A stretch of DNA of 64,000 bases from Armigeres subalbatus (lineage: Eukaryota > Arthropoda > Insecta > Diptera > Culicidae): positions 105,129,935-105,193,934 of the forward strand of contig NC_085139.1 in assembly GCF_024139115.2 (NCBI RefSeq), given 5' to 3'. The position numbers and the translations under genes are program-made. Within the stretch, counting starts at the first letter, position 1. Every line of letters begins with the position of its first letter. Positions 20,027 to 31,341 of the stretch are shown in pieces. Below the pieces are notes generated by a model. The model was not told where the DNA came from. It did no database searches and saw only the letters and a list, made by a program, of their open reading frames with translations.

Positions 20027-20640
20027 AATTACTAAGGCTAAAATTGAGTGGGGAACCCCGTTGGTTACTGTTTTAAAGAAAGACAAGTCAATTCGTTTGT
20101 GCGCTGATTATAGAGTAACTGTCAACCCGTTTCTGGAGATAAGCGATACCCTATGCCTGTTGTGGAAGATTTGTTCGAAGGTGGAAAGTTATTTTCGAAA
20201 CTGGATTTGAAATCGGCGTACAATCAGCTAGAGCTTGAGGAAAAATCGAGAAAAATGTTGGCATGGAGTACTCATAAAGGAATATATTATGTGAACCGTT
20301 TGCCGTTTGGTACTAAACCAGCCTGTGCAATATTTCAAGAAGTTCTGGAAAAGTTATTGCAGGAATGCCCTGGGTGTATCAATTTCTTGGATGATGTTTT
20401 AGTAACTGGTGCAACTGTAAGCGAACATCTCAAGAATTTAGCAAGAGTGTTGAGTAAGCTTTTAGAAGCAGGATTTAGACTAAATCGTGAGAAATGTGAG
20501 TTTTTCAAGGAAAGAATGCAATTTCTGGGACACATTATTGACGGCGATGGACTGCATAAGGATCCGGAAAAGGTTCGTGCTATAATGGATGTTCCAAGAC
20601 CAGAGGCACTAAGGCACTAAGAGAATTTCTCCGGATGGTA
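20027..20640 (+). pseudogene. Gypsy reverse transcriptase core
   Basis: The frame beginning near 20153 has FSKLDLKSAYNQL (motif A), LPFGTKPACAIFQ and FLDDVLVTG (the catalytic motif, here FLDD where YVDD-type is usual), followed by GHIIDGDGLHKDPEKV. It is a Ty3/gypsy RT. The frame is lost near 20620, where GGCACTAA is duplicated. Confidence 0.82.
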
Positions 20641-21225
20641 ACGTATTATTCGAAGTTCCTTTCGAACATCTGAGCAATGCTGAGCCCTTTGTACCAATTA
20701 CTTAAGAAGGACAAACGGTATGATTGGTCTTCTGAATGTGACGTGGCGTTTGAAACTGTAAAACAGATATTATGTTCGGATAATGTGCTGGTGCCGTATA
20801 ATCCTGAATTTCCGGTTATTTTAATTACTGATGCGTCTGGCAAATGAATCGGAGCTGTACTTTTGTTCCCTGATGGTAGTCAACGGCCAATAACGTTTAT
20901 TTCAAGAGTTCTCAAATCTCAAGAACAAGATTATTCTCCATTGGATATGGAAGCGTTGGATGTTTATTATGCGGTGCGAAGATTGAGCAGTTATCTTCTT
21001 GGAAAAAGGTTCACGATTTTGACGGATCATCAACCACTTGTGTCGTTACTTGAACGAAAGGGAATACCGGAAATGGTGATCGGAAAGATACAACGATGGG
21101 CTGTTTTCCTGGCAAATTACGAATATGAGATCAAGTACATTAAAGGAGTCAGCAACAAAGTAGCTAATTTCTTATCTCGATCATCAGTTCAATGCTGTGA
21201 CGATGAAGTTGAAGATGATGAATAA
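20641..21225 (+). pseudogene. Gypsy RNase H region
   Basis: The frame contains FPDGSQRPITFISRVL, SPLDMEALDVYYAVRR, GKRFTILTDHQPL and YEYEIKYIKGVSN, the usual order for the Ty3/gypsy RNase H and connection. An in-frame TGA at about 20846 separates it from the preceding AILITDASG block. Confidence 0.8.
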
Positions 21226-21228
21226 GTT

Positions 21229-22190
21229 ATGTTTCTGCAGTATATTGAATCTGAAACGAGGTCATTAGTCGAACGGAAACAGCTTATAATTGAATCAAGG
21301 CGGGATCCTGTAGTAAGCCGTATAGTGCATTACGTTAAGACCGGATGGCCTGGTGAAGTTGACGATCCTGAATTGAAGAAATATCTTGTTCGTAAGGACG
21401 AACTCGTTGTTGAAGAAGGCGTTCTTATGTGGGGCTACCGTATTATAGCACCTATGAAGCTAAGGTCATTTTTGCTGCAAGAACTACATTCAACTCATCT
21501 TGGAATTGTCAAAATGAAATCGTTAGCTCTAAACTCTTTCTGGTGGCCAAGTATCGACAAGGAGATAGAAGATATGGGAAAAAGATGTGAATCTTGTATC
21601 CAGTATAGACCAGATGCTAAAAACTCATCGATTTCTCCATGGAAGTTATGTTTTCGTCCGTTTAAAAGAATTCATATCGATCACTTGTTCCTGAAAGAGA
21701 TTTTTTTTTATCATCACTGATAGTTACTCGAAGTGGGTTGAATGCTACTTGGTTAGTTCACTATCTACTAAAGAAACATTTGAGAAGCTGGAAGATTGTT
21801 TTGCAAGATTTGGTAATTGTGATACCCTGGTTTCTGATAATGGAAGGTCTTTTACGGCGAAAGAATTTCAAGATTTTTTGCGAAGAAAAAGGAATTCGTC
21901 ATTTAACGTCAGCACCGTATAGTCCTTGCTCAAATGGCGCTGCAGAAAATGCTGTCAAGACTTTCAAATATGCTGTAAAGAAGATGTTATTCGAAAACTG
22001 CAATCGTGGTAAATTAATTTCAACAGTAATGAATGCACACCTTCAGATGTATCGGGCTACACCATATTGCACCACGAACGAGACGCCTTTAAACTAATGT
22101 TTGGACGAGAAATGAAAACCCGATTCGATGTTCTACGAAGAGAATTTCAACTAATTTTCCGAGTTGGATTTTTGAATAATGCACAAGAAA
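21229..22190 (+). pseudogene. Gypsy integrase, broken
   Basis: A zinc-binding H-x3-H...C-x2-C block (HSTHLGIVKMK ... CESC) is followed by the catalytic core (IHIDHLF; then, after a frameshift near 21706, LVSDNGRSF and YSPCSNGAAENAVK). The C-terminus becomes unreadable after about 22150, where the element ends without a 3' LTR. The junction contains GCACAAGAAAGGCACAATCA, a word common at mosquito repeat ends. Confidence 0.8.
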
Positions 22191-22221
22191 GGCACAATCA
22201 CTGCTAGGTGGATTGAACTTT

Positions 22222-22430
22222 TATCCTTCTTCCTTCATCCTTCGTTTCTTTATATCTATCTTCCTTATTTTTTCTTCTTTTTCTTTCTCCTTCTCTCTGA
22301 CTTTTTCTTTCTTCCGTCTTCCTTCTTTTGTCTTCCTTCTACCTTCTGTCTTCTATCTATCTTCTTCGATCTTTCATCTTTCTTTTTTCCTTTTTCTTTA
22401 ATTTCTTGTTTCTTTCCCCCAGGAATATCA
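22222..22430. repeat. Pyrimidine-rich simple repeat tract
   Basis: About 210 bp of imperfect TTCC/TTCT/TTTC on the plus strand. The 148-codon and 253-codon frames running through it are low-complexity artefacts that continue into an antisense RTE. Confidence 0.8.
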
Positions 22431-23540
22431 ATATTATCTTATTTATTTTCACAGGAGCGAGCTGTAAACATTCTTGCTGGTGTGACTATTTCAAATGGGT
22501 TGTTCGTCGGCAGGGTTACTTCTTCCCGTGCAGTACACAAAAGTCTTCTCCATTCAGCTCGGTTTATGGCTGCACGTCGTCAACCACGCAGTCTGCGGAG
22601 GGTCCGCAAATCGTCCTCCACATGATCGGTCCACCTTGCCCGCTGTGCACCTCGCCTTCTTGTTCCCGTCAGATCGCTGTCGAGAACCAATTTCACCGGA
22701 TTACTGTCAGACATTCGGGCTACGTGCCCGGCCCACCACAATCTTCCGATTTTCGCGCTGTGAGCGATGGATGGTTCTCCCAACAGCTGGTGCAACTCGT
22801 GGTTCATTCGCTTCCACGTACCGTCCGCCATATGCACCCCACCATAGATGGTACGCAGCACTTTCCTTTCGAAAACTCCCAGTGCGCGTTGGTCCTCCAC
22901 GAGCATCGTCCAGGTCTCGTGCCCGTAGAGAACTACCGGTCAAATGAGCGTTTTGTAGATAGTCAGTTTGGTACGACGGCGAACTCTATTCGATCGGAGC
23001 GTTTTGCGGAGACCAAAGTACGTACGATTTCCTACCATGATGCGTCTCCGAATTTCTCTGCTGGTATTGTTATCGGCGGTCACCAGTGACCCAAGTACAC
23101 GAATTCTTCAACCAGCTTATCGCCCTTTTTGTAGATGGGACACACGACACCTTCCATCCACTCCTGCGGCAGAACCTCATCCTTCCAACCTTGGTAATCA
23201 CCCAGTGCAGCGTTGGTCAACTCCAGGAGCTTTGTTGTTTTTCAGCCGGCCGGCCTTCCTGGATTTCCTGGAGATTCGGAGCCGGAAGTTGTATTCCCGG
23301 AATTTATCAAGGATTTGTCTCAGGGTAAACATTTGATCCGTCGTTGATCGGCCATCACGAAAACCTACTTGGTATTCGCCGACGAAGGACTCTTCGGACA
23401 TATTTTTGTACGCTGTTCGGCAAATTTTCCTAATGTTAGCTCTGGTGGTGGATGCGCAAAACGCATAATAGTATAACGCCAAATAGAACAAATCGCGAAC
23501 TGGTAGACCGCAAAATATCGTACAATACATTTTCATTATA
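22431..23540 (-). mobile_element. Scrambled RTE fragment
   Basis: On the minus strand 22510-23095 encodes the RTE C-terminal region (MLVEDQRALGVFERKVLRTI and GHVARMSDSNPVK). A jump near 23100 leads to the VVCPIYKKGDK part of the RT and then (23250-23420) to STTDQMFTLRQIL of a different RTE family. About 700 bp of RT is missing. The 3' tail AAAATAAATAAGATAA differs from copies A and B. Confidence 0.75.
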
Positions 23541-25592
23541 ACCTTTGAATGCATCAGCCGATCCTTAACAAATTCAACGACACAAGTTTTACCATTGAAT
23601 GAATCTTATTTTTCTTTCATAATAACATAACAACATTGTCTAAAGTTTTAATATTTTTTTTTGTTTTTATTTTTACTATCACACTGTTGATACTTACTTT
23701 TGAACTTACGTGGCTTAAAGTTAAATATAGATTTTTTTTTTCGCTGCTGCCTTATTTGGTAAATAAATAAAAAACAAATCTAACGGGAAGGACTAAAATT
23801 GGTTTATGCATGTCGTCAAATATTGAATCATGTTCTTCGATCTTCGCGTTAATTCTTTGATCGTAAATGCACAAATGTTGATGTAATTTTGCATGCTTTC
23901 CTGAACAAAATAAAAAAGTTTTGAGATTGATTTCGTTTCAGGCCTATTTTTTAAAATAATTTGCGCAACAAATCGTTAAAATAAAGTAATTTTCAAAAAA
24001 ATACATGAAAAGTGAAATCAAACTTAAGATTCTTCAAACTTTTCGTTCCATCAGAAGCAAAGTATCACAGGTTGAAACATTATTTCCTAAATCAGGATTT
24101 GCAATCCGTTTCTATCCGCAAGTGATTTCAGACTTGTCGTCATTTGTTTAATTGTTATTGACGCTTAACTCGTTTCGATCAAGTTGTTTTTACCTAATCT
24201 TCTCCTTTTCGTAGTTTAGGAAAACTCTAACTATTTGAATTGATTTTAAAACGAAAGTGTTCAAAAGTGTGCTATCCTCTTAGACATTGCTAATGAGTAT
24301 GCAGAAGCGAGTTTTTGTTTTAAAATTTCAGAAAATAAAATATCTTGAAAAAAATAATTGACCAACACAATATAGAAACAGTTTTCGAACAGCTTTTAAA
24401 TGTTTTGTTTGAATGTTTTTTTTTTGTACGGTTTATTCATGCAGCTACTCTTTAGGTTTTCTTGGATACTGAGCGATTTCTCTCTTGTCAGACTTACTTA
24501 GTTCCCAATTGAGACTTACTGATCAAATATAATCAGAACCGAGTTCTGATCGCAATTCGTATTGGCAATATGACGGCTGTCCAATGCAGTCTGCTGTATT
24601 ATTGGTCAGATATTCGAAATGTTAGAAAGACATTTATTGTTGGTTAGTTTGAACAGTATCGTGGCAAAACCACACCGTAGCTGCTTAATAATGGCAAATA
24701 TAGCACAATCTTCAAATTAAGGAACTATATTCTTCTACTTGCAATAAATTCACTGCATGTTTGATTAGTCTAGAAGCAGATGATTTAGTAAAAAAAAATT
24801 TAGATCCGTGGCGATATGGTTGCGTGATTATAATCTTACTTATAAATTAGAAACAATTATTGCAAGAAAAAACAAAACTGTAACACTGAAATACTGAAGT
24901 ACTGCAGAATATTCAAGATCACACTAAAAAGTTATTCGCATATAATGACCAGACCGTTTCGTTGTAATCTAATATAAAATGTTCGTAGAAGATGTGCCAA
25001 ATATTATGCTGATTGCAAACAATGCCACCGTTTTATTTATTTTTTGAATCGCTATTGAACAATTTGAATTTCTCTGTTATTCGGCAATACCTAAAGTAGC
25101 AATATGTACCTGAATAACGACGTTTGATTTTTTTTTTGTTGCTTGCTTGGTAATATCTTGCTCTCAATTTTGCCGCTCGGTCGGCGATGCACCGTTGAGA
25201 TCAAGATTACTAAAAACATTGGCTTTGTACGTCATTTGCCTTTTATCAGTATTTAGATGTGTCTACGATTAAACTTTATATTCTAACCTCTTAATTCTCG
25301 ATTGCCTGTTGTCGAATGTCAGCTGGAGTCCACGGTCATCTAAGAAGATCTTCGCGATTCGTTAGTCCCGCCCGCAACAATACTCAACTTTACTTTTCAC
25401 AGAAAAGTAAATGCAACAAAGTTTCTATACGTATAACAACGATGACTGATGCAAGACTGAGAGTATGAATTATTCAAATGTTTTTTTTTTGTTTGCTTAT
25501 TGAGTATTCTTTACGCTTGCTGGCCTACCGCTAGAGAAGAATCGTTAAGATAGAGAGATATAAGTTTACGACCATCACTAACGGCTTCAGTT
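23541..25592 (-). other. PAIP2 3' UTR and downstream non-coding sequence
   Basis: AT-rich sequence with many T and A runs and no coding signal. The first AATAAA on the minus strand after the PAIP2 stop is at 25032-25037, so at least the right 560 bp may be 3' UTR. I see no TE terminus in it. Confidence 0.4.
25032..25037 (-). promoter_or_regulatory. Possible PAIP2 poly(A) signal
   Basis: The plus strand reads TTTATT, giving AATAAA on the minus strand about 560 nt after the PAIP2 stop codon. Confidence 0.35.
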
Positions 25593-26111
25593 TTAAACTG
25601 GCGATGACGATAGCACGTATGGCACGAATTCTGCCGCCAAAGGGTTCAACGTTGACTGCTCAACGCTGACCTTCTGATCCTTGGTCTGCACCTGCAGACT
25701 CGACAGAGCATTGCACAAATCTTTCGAACTACTGAGGACAAACACAGATCCATACCGTTAATCATTCTAGGTGTTCTATTTGCATCTTACATACCTTTCA
25801 CATTCGAGCGTAGGGTCACTGTCGGCGTCTTGGGCGGCGTCCAGCTCATCCTGCAGCATTGCCTCGATACACTGCTCCATGAGGGCTTCCTCTTCCAGTC
25901 GCTGCATCTCCTCTTTGTCGAATTCCTCCTCGTTCTCCATCCACAAGTATTCGGAAAAGTCCTCGTCCAAGTTGGGACCACCGCCATTAGAGTTGTCCTC
26001 ATTCGGCGGTGTTATGTAACCGTCCGGGTCGGAGTCGTAGCTATCGCTGTAGTTACCACTGTAACCGTTGTTGGAGCTACTGCATCCGATGTTGTGGTCG
26101 GGCATTTTCAT
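25593..26111 (-). CDS. Paip2: Polyadenylate-binding protein-interacting protein 2
   Basis: PAIP2 binds PABPC and represses translation by displacing it from the mRNA tail. Coding exons are 25795-26111 and 25593-25731, separated by a 63-bp intron (donor GTATGT, acceptor CCTCAG). The joined frame is 151 aa (human 127 aa). The N-terminus is Asn/Ser/Gly-rich. The acidic PAM1-like core EYLWMENEEEFDKEE starts near residue 54, with ALMEQCIEAML next. The second exon ends with the PAM2 motif STLNPLAAEFVP, which binds the MLLE domain of PABP. The start chosen is the ATG at 26109-26111, the first after a splice acceptor (TTTTTGCAG) whose exon begins at 26143. At least one upstream non-coding exon must exist; I could not place it. 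Confidence 0.93.
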
Positions 26112-26143
26112 CTTTTTGGCACCTCTCTGCACGGATTTGGTGA
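26112..26143 (-). other. PAIP2 5' UTR portion of the coding exon
   Basis: Between the 3' splice acceptor (exon begins at 26143) and the ATG at 26111 the frame is open but has no ATG. A GTG lies here but is not a likely eukaryotic start. Confidence 0.6.
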
Positions 26144-26739
26144 CTGCAAAAATAATTACATTATAGGGCTTAGTAATTTAATACATTGGCTATTCACTGC
26201 TAGACGGTAGAAGTTGGTCCAGTTTTCTTCTAATCTCCCAATATACAAGTGAGGTTGAAAACCAACCCTTTTACCCATTTTCATCAGGGTCAATATAGTG
26301 GGCATAGAGCGTAGAGATTTTTTACTCTTAATTTAGTTTATGATCATCTTCACCTCTAACGGCTACACTATCGTCGTAGACTATCGATGCCGAATCCTTC
26401 AAAATGATGGGTTGTGCATGTACCTTCCTTGTACTACCATGATAATTCAAACGTACTGCATATTGTAAGATTCTTAGGATAGATTTCTATTGGCTAAAAT
26501 AATAAAAGAAACTTGACCCCTTATCGTATTGACTCAGATAGATCGTGTTTCAACTAAATCGTCTCAAAGGAAACTACGTTAAACTGTGTCAAATAACCAA
26601 TATGTGTAAGAATACTAATAATGAATTGGTAATACCTTGGTAATATCAGTTGCTTGTAGTATTATTGGAGAATGCGAAAACCTCTCATAAAAAAAATCTA
26701 CTCCTCCGCTCATTTACAATCGCCAGATAGTCGCCAATC
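26144..26739. other. PAIP2 first-intron sequence, nothing recognised
   Basis: AT-rich non-coding sequence upstream of the PAIP2 coding exon, presumably intron. I see no second exon or TE terminus. Confidence 0.4.
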
Positions 26740-27350
26740 GCCAGATAGGCCGCCACGTGGTGGATTGTGGCTATCAATGCTTTGATAGCACGTGCTATTT
26801 GCACTGCGAATACATTTTCGTCGCCGTACCAAACTGACTATCTACAAAACGCTCATTAGACCGGAAGTTCTCTACGGACACGAGACCTGGACGATGCTCG
26901 TGGAGGACCAACGCGCACTGTGAGTTTTCGAAAGGAAAGTGCTGCGTACCATCTATGGTGGAGTGCAGATGGCAGACGGTACATGGAGAATGCGAATGAA
27001 CCACGAGTTCCACGAGTCAGCTATTGGGGGAACCATCCATCGTTCTGCGAAAATCGAGCACGTAGCCAGAATGTCGGACAGTACTTCGTGAAAATGGTTC
27101 TCGACAACGATCCGACGGGAACAATAAGGTGAGGTGCACAGCGGGCAAGGTGGATCGAACAGGTGGAGGAATATTTGCAGACCCTCCGCAGACTGCGTGG
27201 TTGGTGACGTGCAGCCATGGACCGAGCTGAATGGAGAAGACTTCTATGTATTGCACAGGCTACTCCGGCCTTAGTCTGGTAATAAATAAATAAATACATT
27301 TTCCACATCTTTGAGAGCCTGATCACAATTTAGTTGCAAGGCACAATATT
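26740..27350 (+). repeat. Repeat shared with 57.80-57.95 kb, split by RTE copy C
   Basis: The left part (CCACGTGGTGGATTGTGGCT) and the right part (TTGCAAGGCACAATA) match, in order, the minus strand of 57800-57950. The RTE fragment at 26820-27292 sits exactly between them, so the other copy shows the empty site. In the shared frame most differences keep similar residues (ATWWIVAINALIARA here versus ATWWFVAVNASIARA there). The family is not recognised. Confidence 0.6.
26820..27292 (+). mobile_element. 5'-truncated RTE copy C with 11-bp TSD
   Basis: AATACATTTTC occurs at 26809-26819 and 27293-27303. The insert is the last 470 bp of the copy A/B family, from the word RRTKLTIYK to the ATAAATAAATAA tail. 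It has several small deletions and is not translatable. Confidence 0.88.
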
Positions 27351-27566
27351 TGCTATGAGGACCAATCACGTTGCCCATAGCAACATATAAACAGAAGCAC
27401 ATTTTGTAAGTCTGCATAGTTTGTGAAGTAACTGAAGCTTATGGGTCCTGTAAACCTCCGATGGTGTAAAGGGTTGACTTGAAACTTTGAAAGATCTCCA
27501 TCTTGAGCGATACCCGGCTACCTAAACTTTAACCTGTTGCCAGGTTAGATTCCGGTCGACTTATTT

Positions 27567-28772
27567 TATTTCTTTATTGAGACTTCGCCGCCTTGAGCTT
27601 CTGGGTCTGCCGCTGCTGATATTTCCAACTGGGTTTCAGTCTAATGCATGTTTACAGATTTCGTTTTCGCCCCTACGTAAGCTGTGGCCGACTCAGCTCC
27701 ACTTCCGATTCCGGATTTCTGTTGCTATCGGCGTCCGGTGACAACGACGATGAGGCTCGTTGTTTAAAATCCAGTTGTGAGGCCACCAGGCACGTTCCGC
27801 AGGCATCTGTTAACACCTGCACTGTGGCCGTTTAGTGTCCCCAGGTCCGATTCCACCGCGTGCAGCCAGCGTGTTCGTGGCTTTCTCTGTTGAATATTGT
27901 TTTCGCTATTCTTTCTTCCGACATTCGCACTAAGTGACCAGCCCACTGCCGTATTTTATACGATTCACCATATTTTCTTCTTTGTATACTTGATACAGCT
28001 CATGATTCATGCGCCTGGGTCACACGCCATTTTCTAGTTTCCCTACGAGTATTTTACGCAGCACTTTTTGCTCGAAAACCCCGAAAGCCTCCGGTCCGCC
28101 TTTTTTAACGTCCATACTTTATGCCCATAAAGGGCCACTGGTAGAATCAGATTTTTATATAGAGTTTCCGTTTGCATGTTGTGGGACCAAAGCTGGTTAC
28201 GTAATCCTAAAAGGCCTAATTCCCAACAGCAATACGTCTTTTCACTTCACGGGAAACGTCATTGTCACATGTCATAAGCGTTCTAATGTAAACAAATTCT
28301 TCAACAACTTCAAACACATCCCCGTCAAGCCCTACATCTTCACCAACACCACTAGGTCTTCCTCTATCTCTACCTGCTAACATGTACTTGGTCTTGGTAG
28401 AGTTGATGGTTAGGCCTATCCTCGCCGTCTCCCTCTTTAGTGGGAAAAAAGCCTCCACTACTGCTCTGCGATCGATTCCAATGAGGTCGATGACGATCTC
28501 CTAATAGCGCCCTCGAGTGCACTGTTGAACAAATTCGAAAGTGCATCACCCTGCTTCAATCCGTCTAAGGTCACAAACGAGGTTGACACTTCGTTTGCAA
28601 TCCGAATACTTGAATTCGAGCCATTCAGCGTTGCACGTATCAGTCTAATCAGTTTCGCCGGAAAACCATGTTCAGGCATTATCTGCCACAGCTAATTTAT
28701 TTTTACTGAATCGTACGCTGCTTTGAAATCAATGAACAGATGGTGAGTCTGCAAGTAGTACTTCCGGAATGT
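27567..28772 (-). mobile_element. RTE family E, 3' part (minus strand)
   Basis: The minus-strand frames give QTHHLFIDFKAAYDSV (near 28750), GLKQGDALSNL, KTKYMLAGRDRG and FEVVEEFVYI. They are followed by a degraded C-terminus and a 3' end with AATAAAGAAATAAAATAAG at about 27567. The 3' UTR (27630-27850) resembles that of the fragment at 40370. RTE copy D (28783-30101) is inserted in its RT domain. Confidence 0.75.
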
Positions 28773-28782
28773 ATCAAGGATC

Positions 28783-30101
28783 TTTCGAGCGATCACCATC
28801 CTTAATGCCGCCTACAAAGTGATATCCCAGATCATCTTCCGTCGTCTGTCACCATTAGTGAACGAGTTCGTGGGAAGTTATCAAGCCGGCTTCGTTGACG
28901 GCCGCTCGACAACGGACCAGATCTTTACTGTACGGCAAATCCTTCAAAAATGCCGTGAATACCAGGTCCCAACGCACCATCTGTTCGTTGATTTCAAGGC
29001 GGCATACGACAGTATAGACCGCGTAGAGCTATGGAAAATTATGGACGAGAACAGCTTCCTGTAAAGCTTACCAGACTGATCAAAGCAACGGTGGATGGTG
29101 TGCAAAACTGTGTGAAGATCTCGGGCGAACACTCCAGTTCGTTCGAATCGCGCCGGGGACTAAGACAAGGTGATGGACTTTCGTGCCTGTTGTTCAACAT
29201 TGCGCTAGAAGGTGTCATGCGGAGAGCCGGGTGTAACAGCCGGGGTACGATTTTCAACAGATCCAGTCAATTTATTTGCTTCGCGGATGACATGGACATT
29301 GTCGGCCGAACATTTGCAAAGGTGGCAGAACTGTACACCCGCCTGAAACGTGAAGCAACAAAAGTTGGACTGGTGGTGAATGCGTCAAAGACAAAGTACA
29401 TGCTTGTGGGCGGAACCGAGCGCGACAGGGCCCGCCTGGGAAGCAGTGTTACGATAGACGGGGATACCTTCGAGGTGGTCGAGGAATTCGTCTACCTCGG
29501 ATCCTTGCTAACGGCTGACAACAACGTTAGTCGTGAAATACGAAGGCGCATCATCTGTGGAAGTCGGGCCTACTACGGGCTCCAGAAGAAACTGCGGTCG
29601 AAAAAGATTCGCCACCGCACCAAATGTGTCATGTACAAGACGTTAATAAGACCGGTAGTCCTCTACGGACATGAAACATGGACAATGCTCGAGGAGGACT
29701 TGCAAGCACTCGGAGTATTCGAGAGACGGGTGCTTAGGACCATCTTTGGCGGTGTACAAGAAGACGGTGTGTGGCGGCGAAGAATGAACCATGAGCTCGC
29801 CCACCTCTACGGCGAATCCAGTATCCAGAAGGTAGCTAAAGCCGGAAGGGTACGATGGGCAGGGCATGTTGCAAGAATGCCGGACAACAACCCTGCAAAG
29901 ATGGTGTTCGCTTCCGATCCAGCAGGTACGAGACGACGTGGAGCGCAGCGAGCGAGATGGGCAGACCAGGTGCAGAACGACTTGGCGAGCGTGGGGCGTA
30001 TTCGAGGATGGAGAGATGCGGCCTCGAACCGTGTATTGTGGCGTCAAATTGTTGATTCAGTGTTATCTGTATAGATGTAGACTAAATAAATGAAATGAAT
30101 G
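28783..30101 (+). mobile_element. RTE family D inserted in family E, 10-bp TSD
   Basis: ATCAAGGATC is repeated at 28773-28782 and 30102-30111. The insert is 5'-truncated and starts in the RT palm (ITILNAAYKVISQI). One frameshift near 29060 separates the frames 28819-29064 and 29031-30074. The second frame (347 codons) has GLRQGDGLSCL, FADDMDIVG, YKTLIRPVVLYGHETW and GRVRWAGHVARMPDNNPAK. The tail is TAAATAAATGAAATGAA. It is related to, but clearly diverged from, copies A/B/H. Confidence 0.88.
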
Positions 30102-30111
30102 ATCAAGGATC

Positions 30112-30212
30112 ATCCGCAGGCTAAACATCCGTCGATGATCGGCTCTCACAAAAACCTGCCTGGTATTTGCCGACGAAGGACTCATTAAGCGGTCTTAGTC
30201 TGTTAATCAGTT
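30112..30212 (-). mobile_element. RTE family E, 5' remnant
   Basis: The minus strand reads ESFVGKYQAGFCESRSSTDV, which continues directly into the DFKAAYDS part at 28770 once copy D is skipped. The 5' side is truncated here. Confidence 0.72.
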
Positions 30213-30640
30213 CAGTTCAGAAGGGTGATGCCTCTGTAAATGCCACACTCTAGTCCTGTACGCTACTCCTATAATTGGCAACTTATATCCTCGTGACGCA
30301 GGCCGGGATACGAGCAACCTTAGGGAAGATCGGGTTACCAACTCCGGTGGGATGCTGACAGGGAATAGGAGATTTGCTTCTCTTCGGAGGTGCAAATCTG
30401 ATCGGGCGTCTGTTATCCATGTTAGGAGCGGCTCACAACAGCGTCTGTTCCCCATGAATCTATGCAAAATCGTGCACACCATGCTGGATCGTGTCAGCAT
30501 CGAGAAGGCAGCCCCTTCAACGCGATGTAGGCAGCGCAACCCTGGTAAGGTAGCCTACCGAAAATTCTACAGTTACCAAAAAAGAGAAAACGGATAGATT
30601 CAACGGCCTATTACCGCATATTTGTCCCATATTTGCTGGG
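30213..30640. other. Unassigned moderately GC-rich sequence
   Basis: It has short open frames on both strands (for example 30352-30597) without recognisable motifs. The composition resembles a LINE 5' leader, but I cannot assign it. Confidence 0.3.
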
Positions 30641-31051
30641 TTTCCAATTGCAAAGGTGGCGTGAATGAATTTGAAAAAAAAAACGCTTTTCAGGATAACT
30701 GGAATAACCCGACGAATCTGCTCACAGCGAACACTGACCAGCATAGCAGAGTGCAGTTCCGTAGAGGAGTATGTAAGCCAAATGATATCCACAAACCATA
30801 AAAGTACTAATGGGTGACGAAGGGTCTGATGGCGTCTGGGACCCGGGTAACTGCAGATGCTAAAATGAAGATGAGCAGTGTAATCAAATCCAGTTCTAGA
30901 CACGAAGCGTTTTTTTGTCAATCAAACAAGTCCACATTCAAGGACTGTTTGAAATGCAAACAGTTGGGACACTACGAATCTAAGTGTCTGCGAGAAAACT
31001 GTGACATAAAGGAGAAGAAAACGGGTAAGCAGAATTTAGATTTGCGAGCAG

Positions 31052-31185
31052 TGTTGGTAATCACTCATAAATCTCAATCAACGAGCGCTCCCGTGTGATC
31101 TAAATCGTATGCGATTCTAAAGGAATGCATCACGCTTGAATTTTTCATGCTAAAACGCATCATTTCACTAATTTTCTTCAAAATT
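31052..31185. mobile_element. Truncated MITE, same family as 19635-20026
   Basis: It starts CAGTGTTGGTAATCACTCAT and follows the 19635 element for about 130 bp, including CAATCAACGAGCGCTCCCGT. The right terminus is missing. Confidence 0.7.
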
Positions 31186-31341
31186 ATGTTGGAAAGAGTT
31201 TATCGACATTTTGCAGCATATCAACGTGGCACACAATTCAGAATTTCCGGTGATGGCAACCGGAACAGTGAAGCTTACGGCGAAGGTTGAAGGCAATTTG
31301 ACGATGAACAATGTCCTGTGTATTCCGGACCTGGCGCTTAA

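Larger units (their letters stand above)
10029..22190 (+). mobile_element. Ty3/gypsy retrotransposon interrupted by nested insertions
   Basis: Parts in order: LTR (10029-10141), gag with CCHC knuckle (16204-16932), protease (near 19130), reverse transcriptase (19459-19634 continued at 20027-20640), RNase H (20860-21225) and integrase (21229-22170). Inserted in it are an RTE LINE (10142-16190, holding another RTE and a tail fragment), a fold-back MITE (16933-17136), a BEL-like mini element (17441-18967) and a MITE (19635-20026). Frames are broken several times, for example near 20620 and 21706. There is no 3' LTR. The element is dead, and its insertions are younger than it is. Confidence 0.8.

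Noticed and set aside
22179..23089. Long plus-strand frames of 148 and 253 codons
   Set aside because: They run through a TTCC/TTCT simple tract and then antisense to an RTE. There are no domains on this strand.
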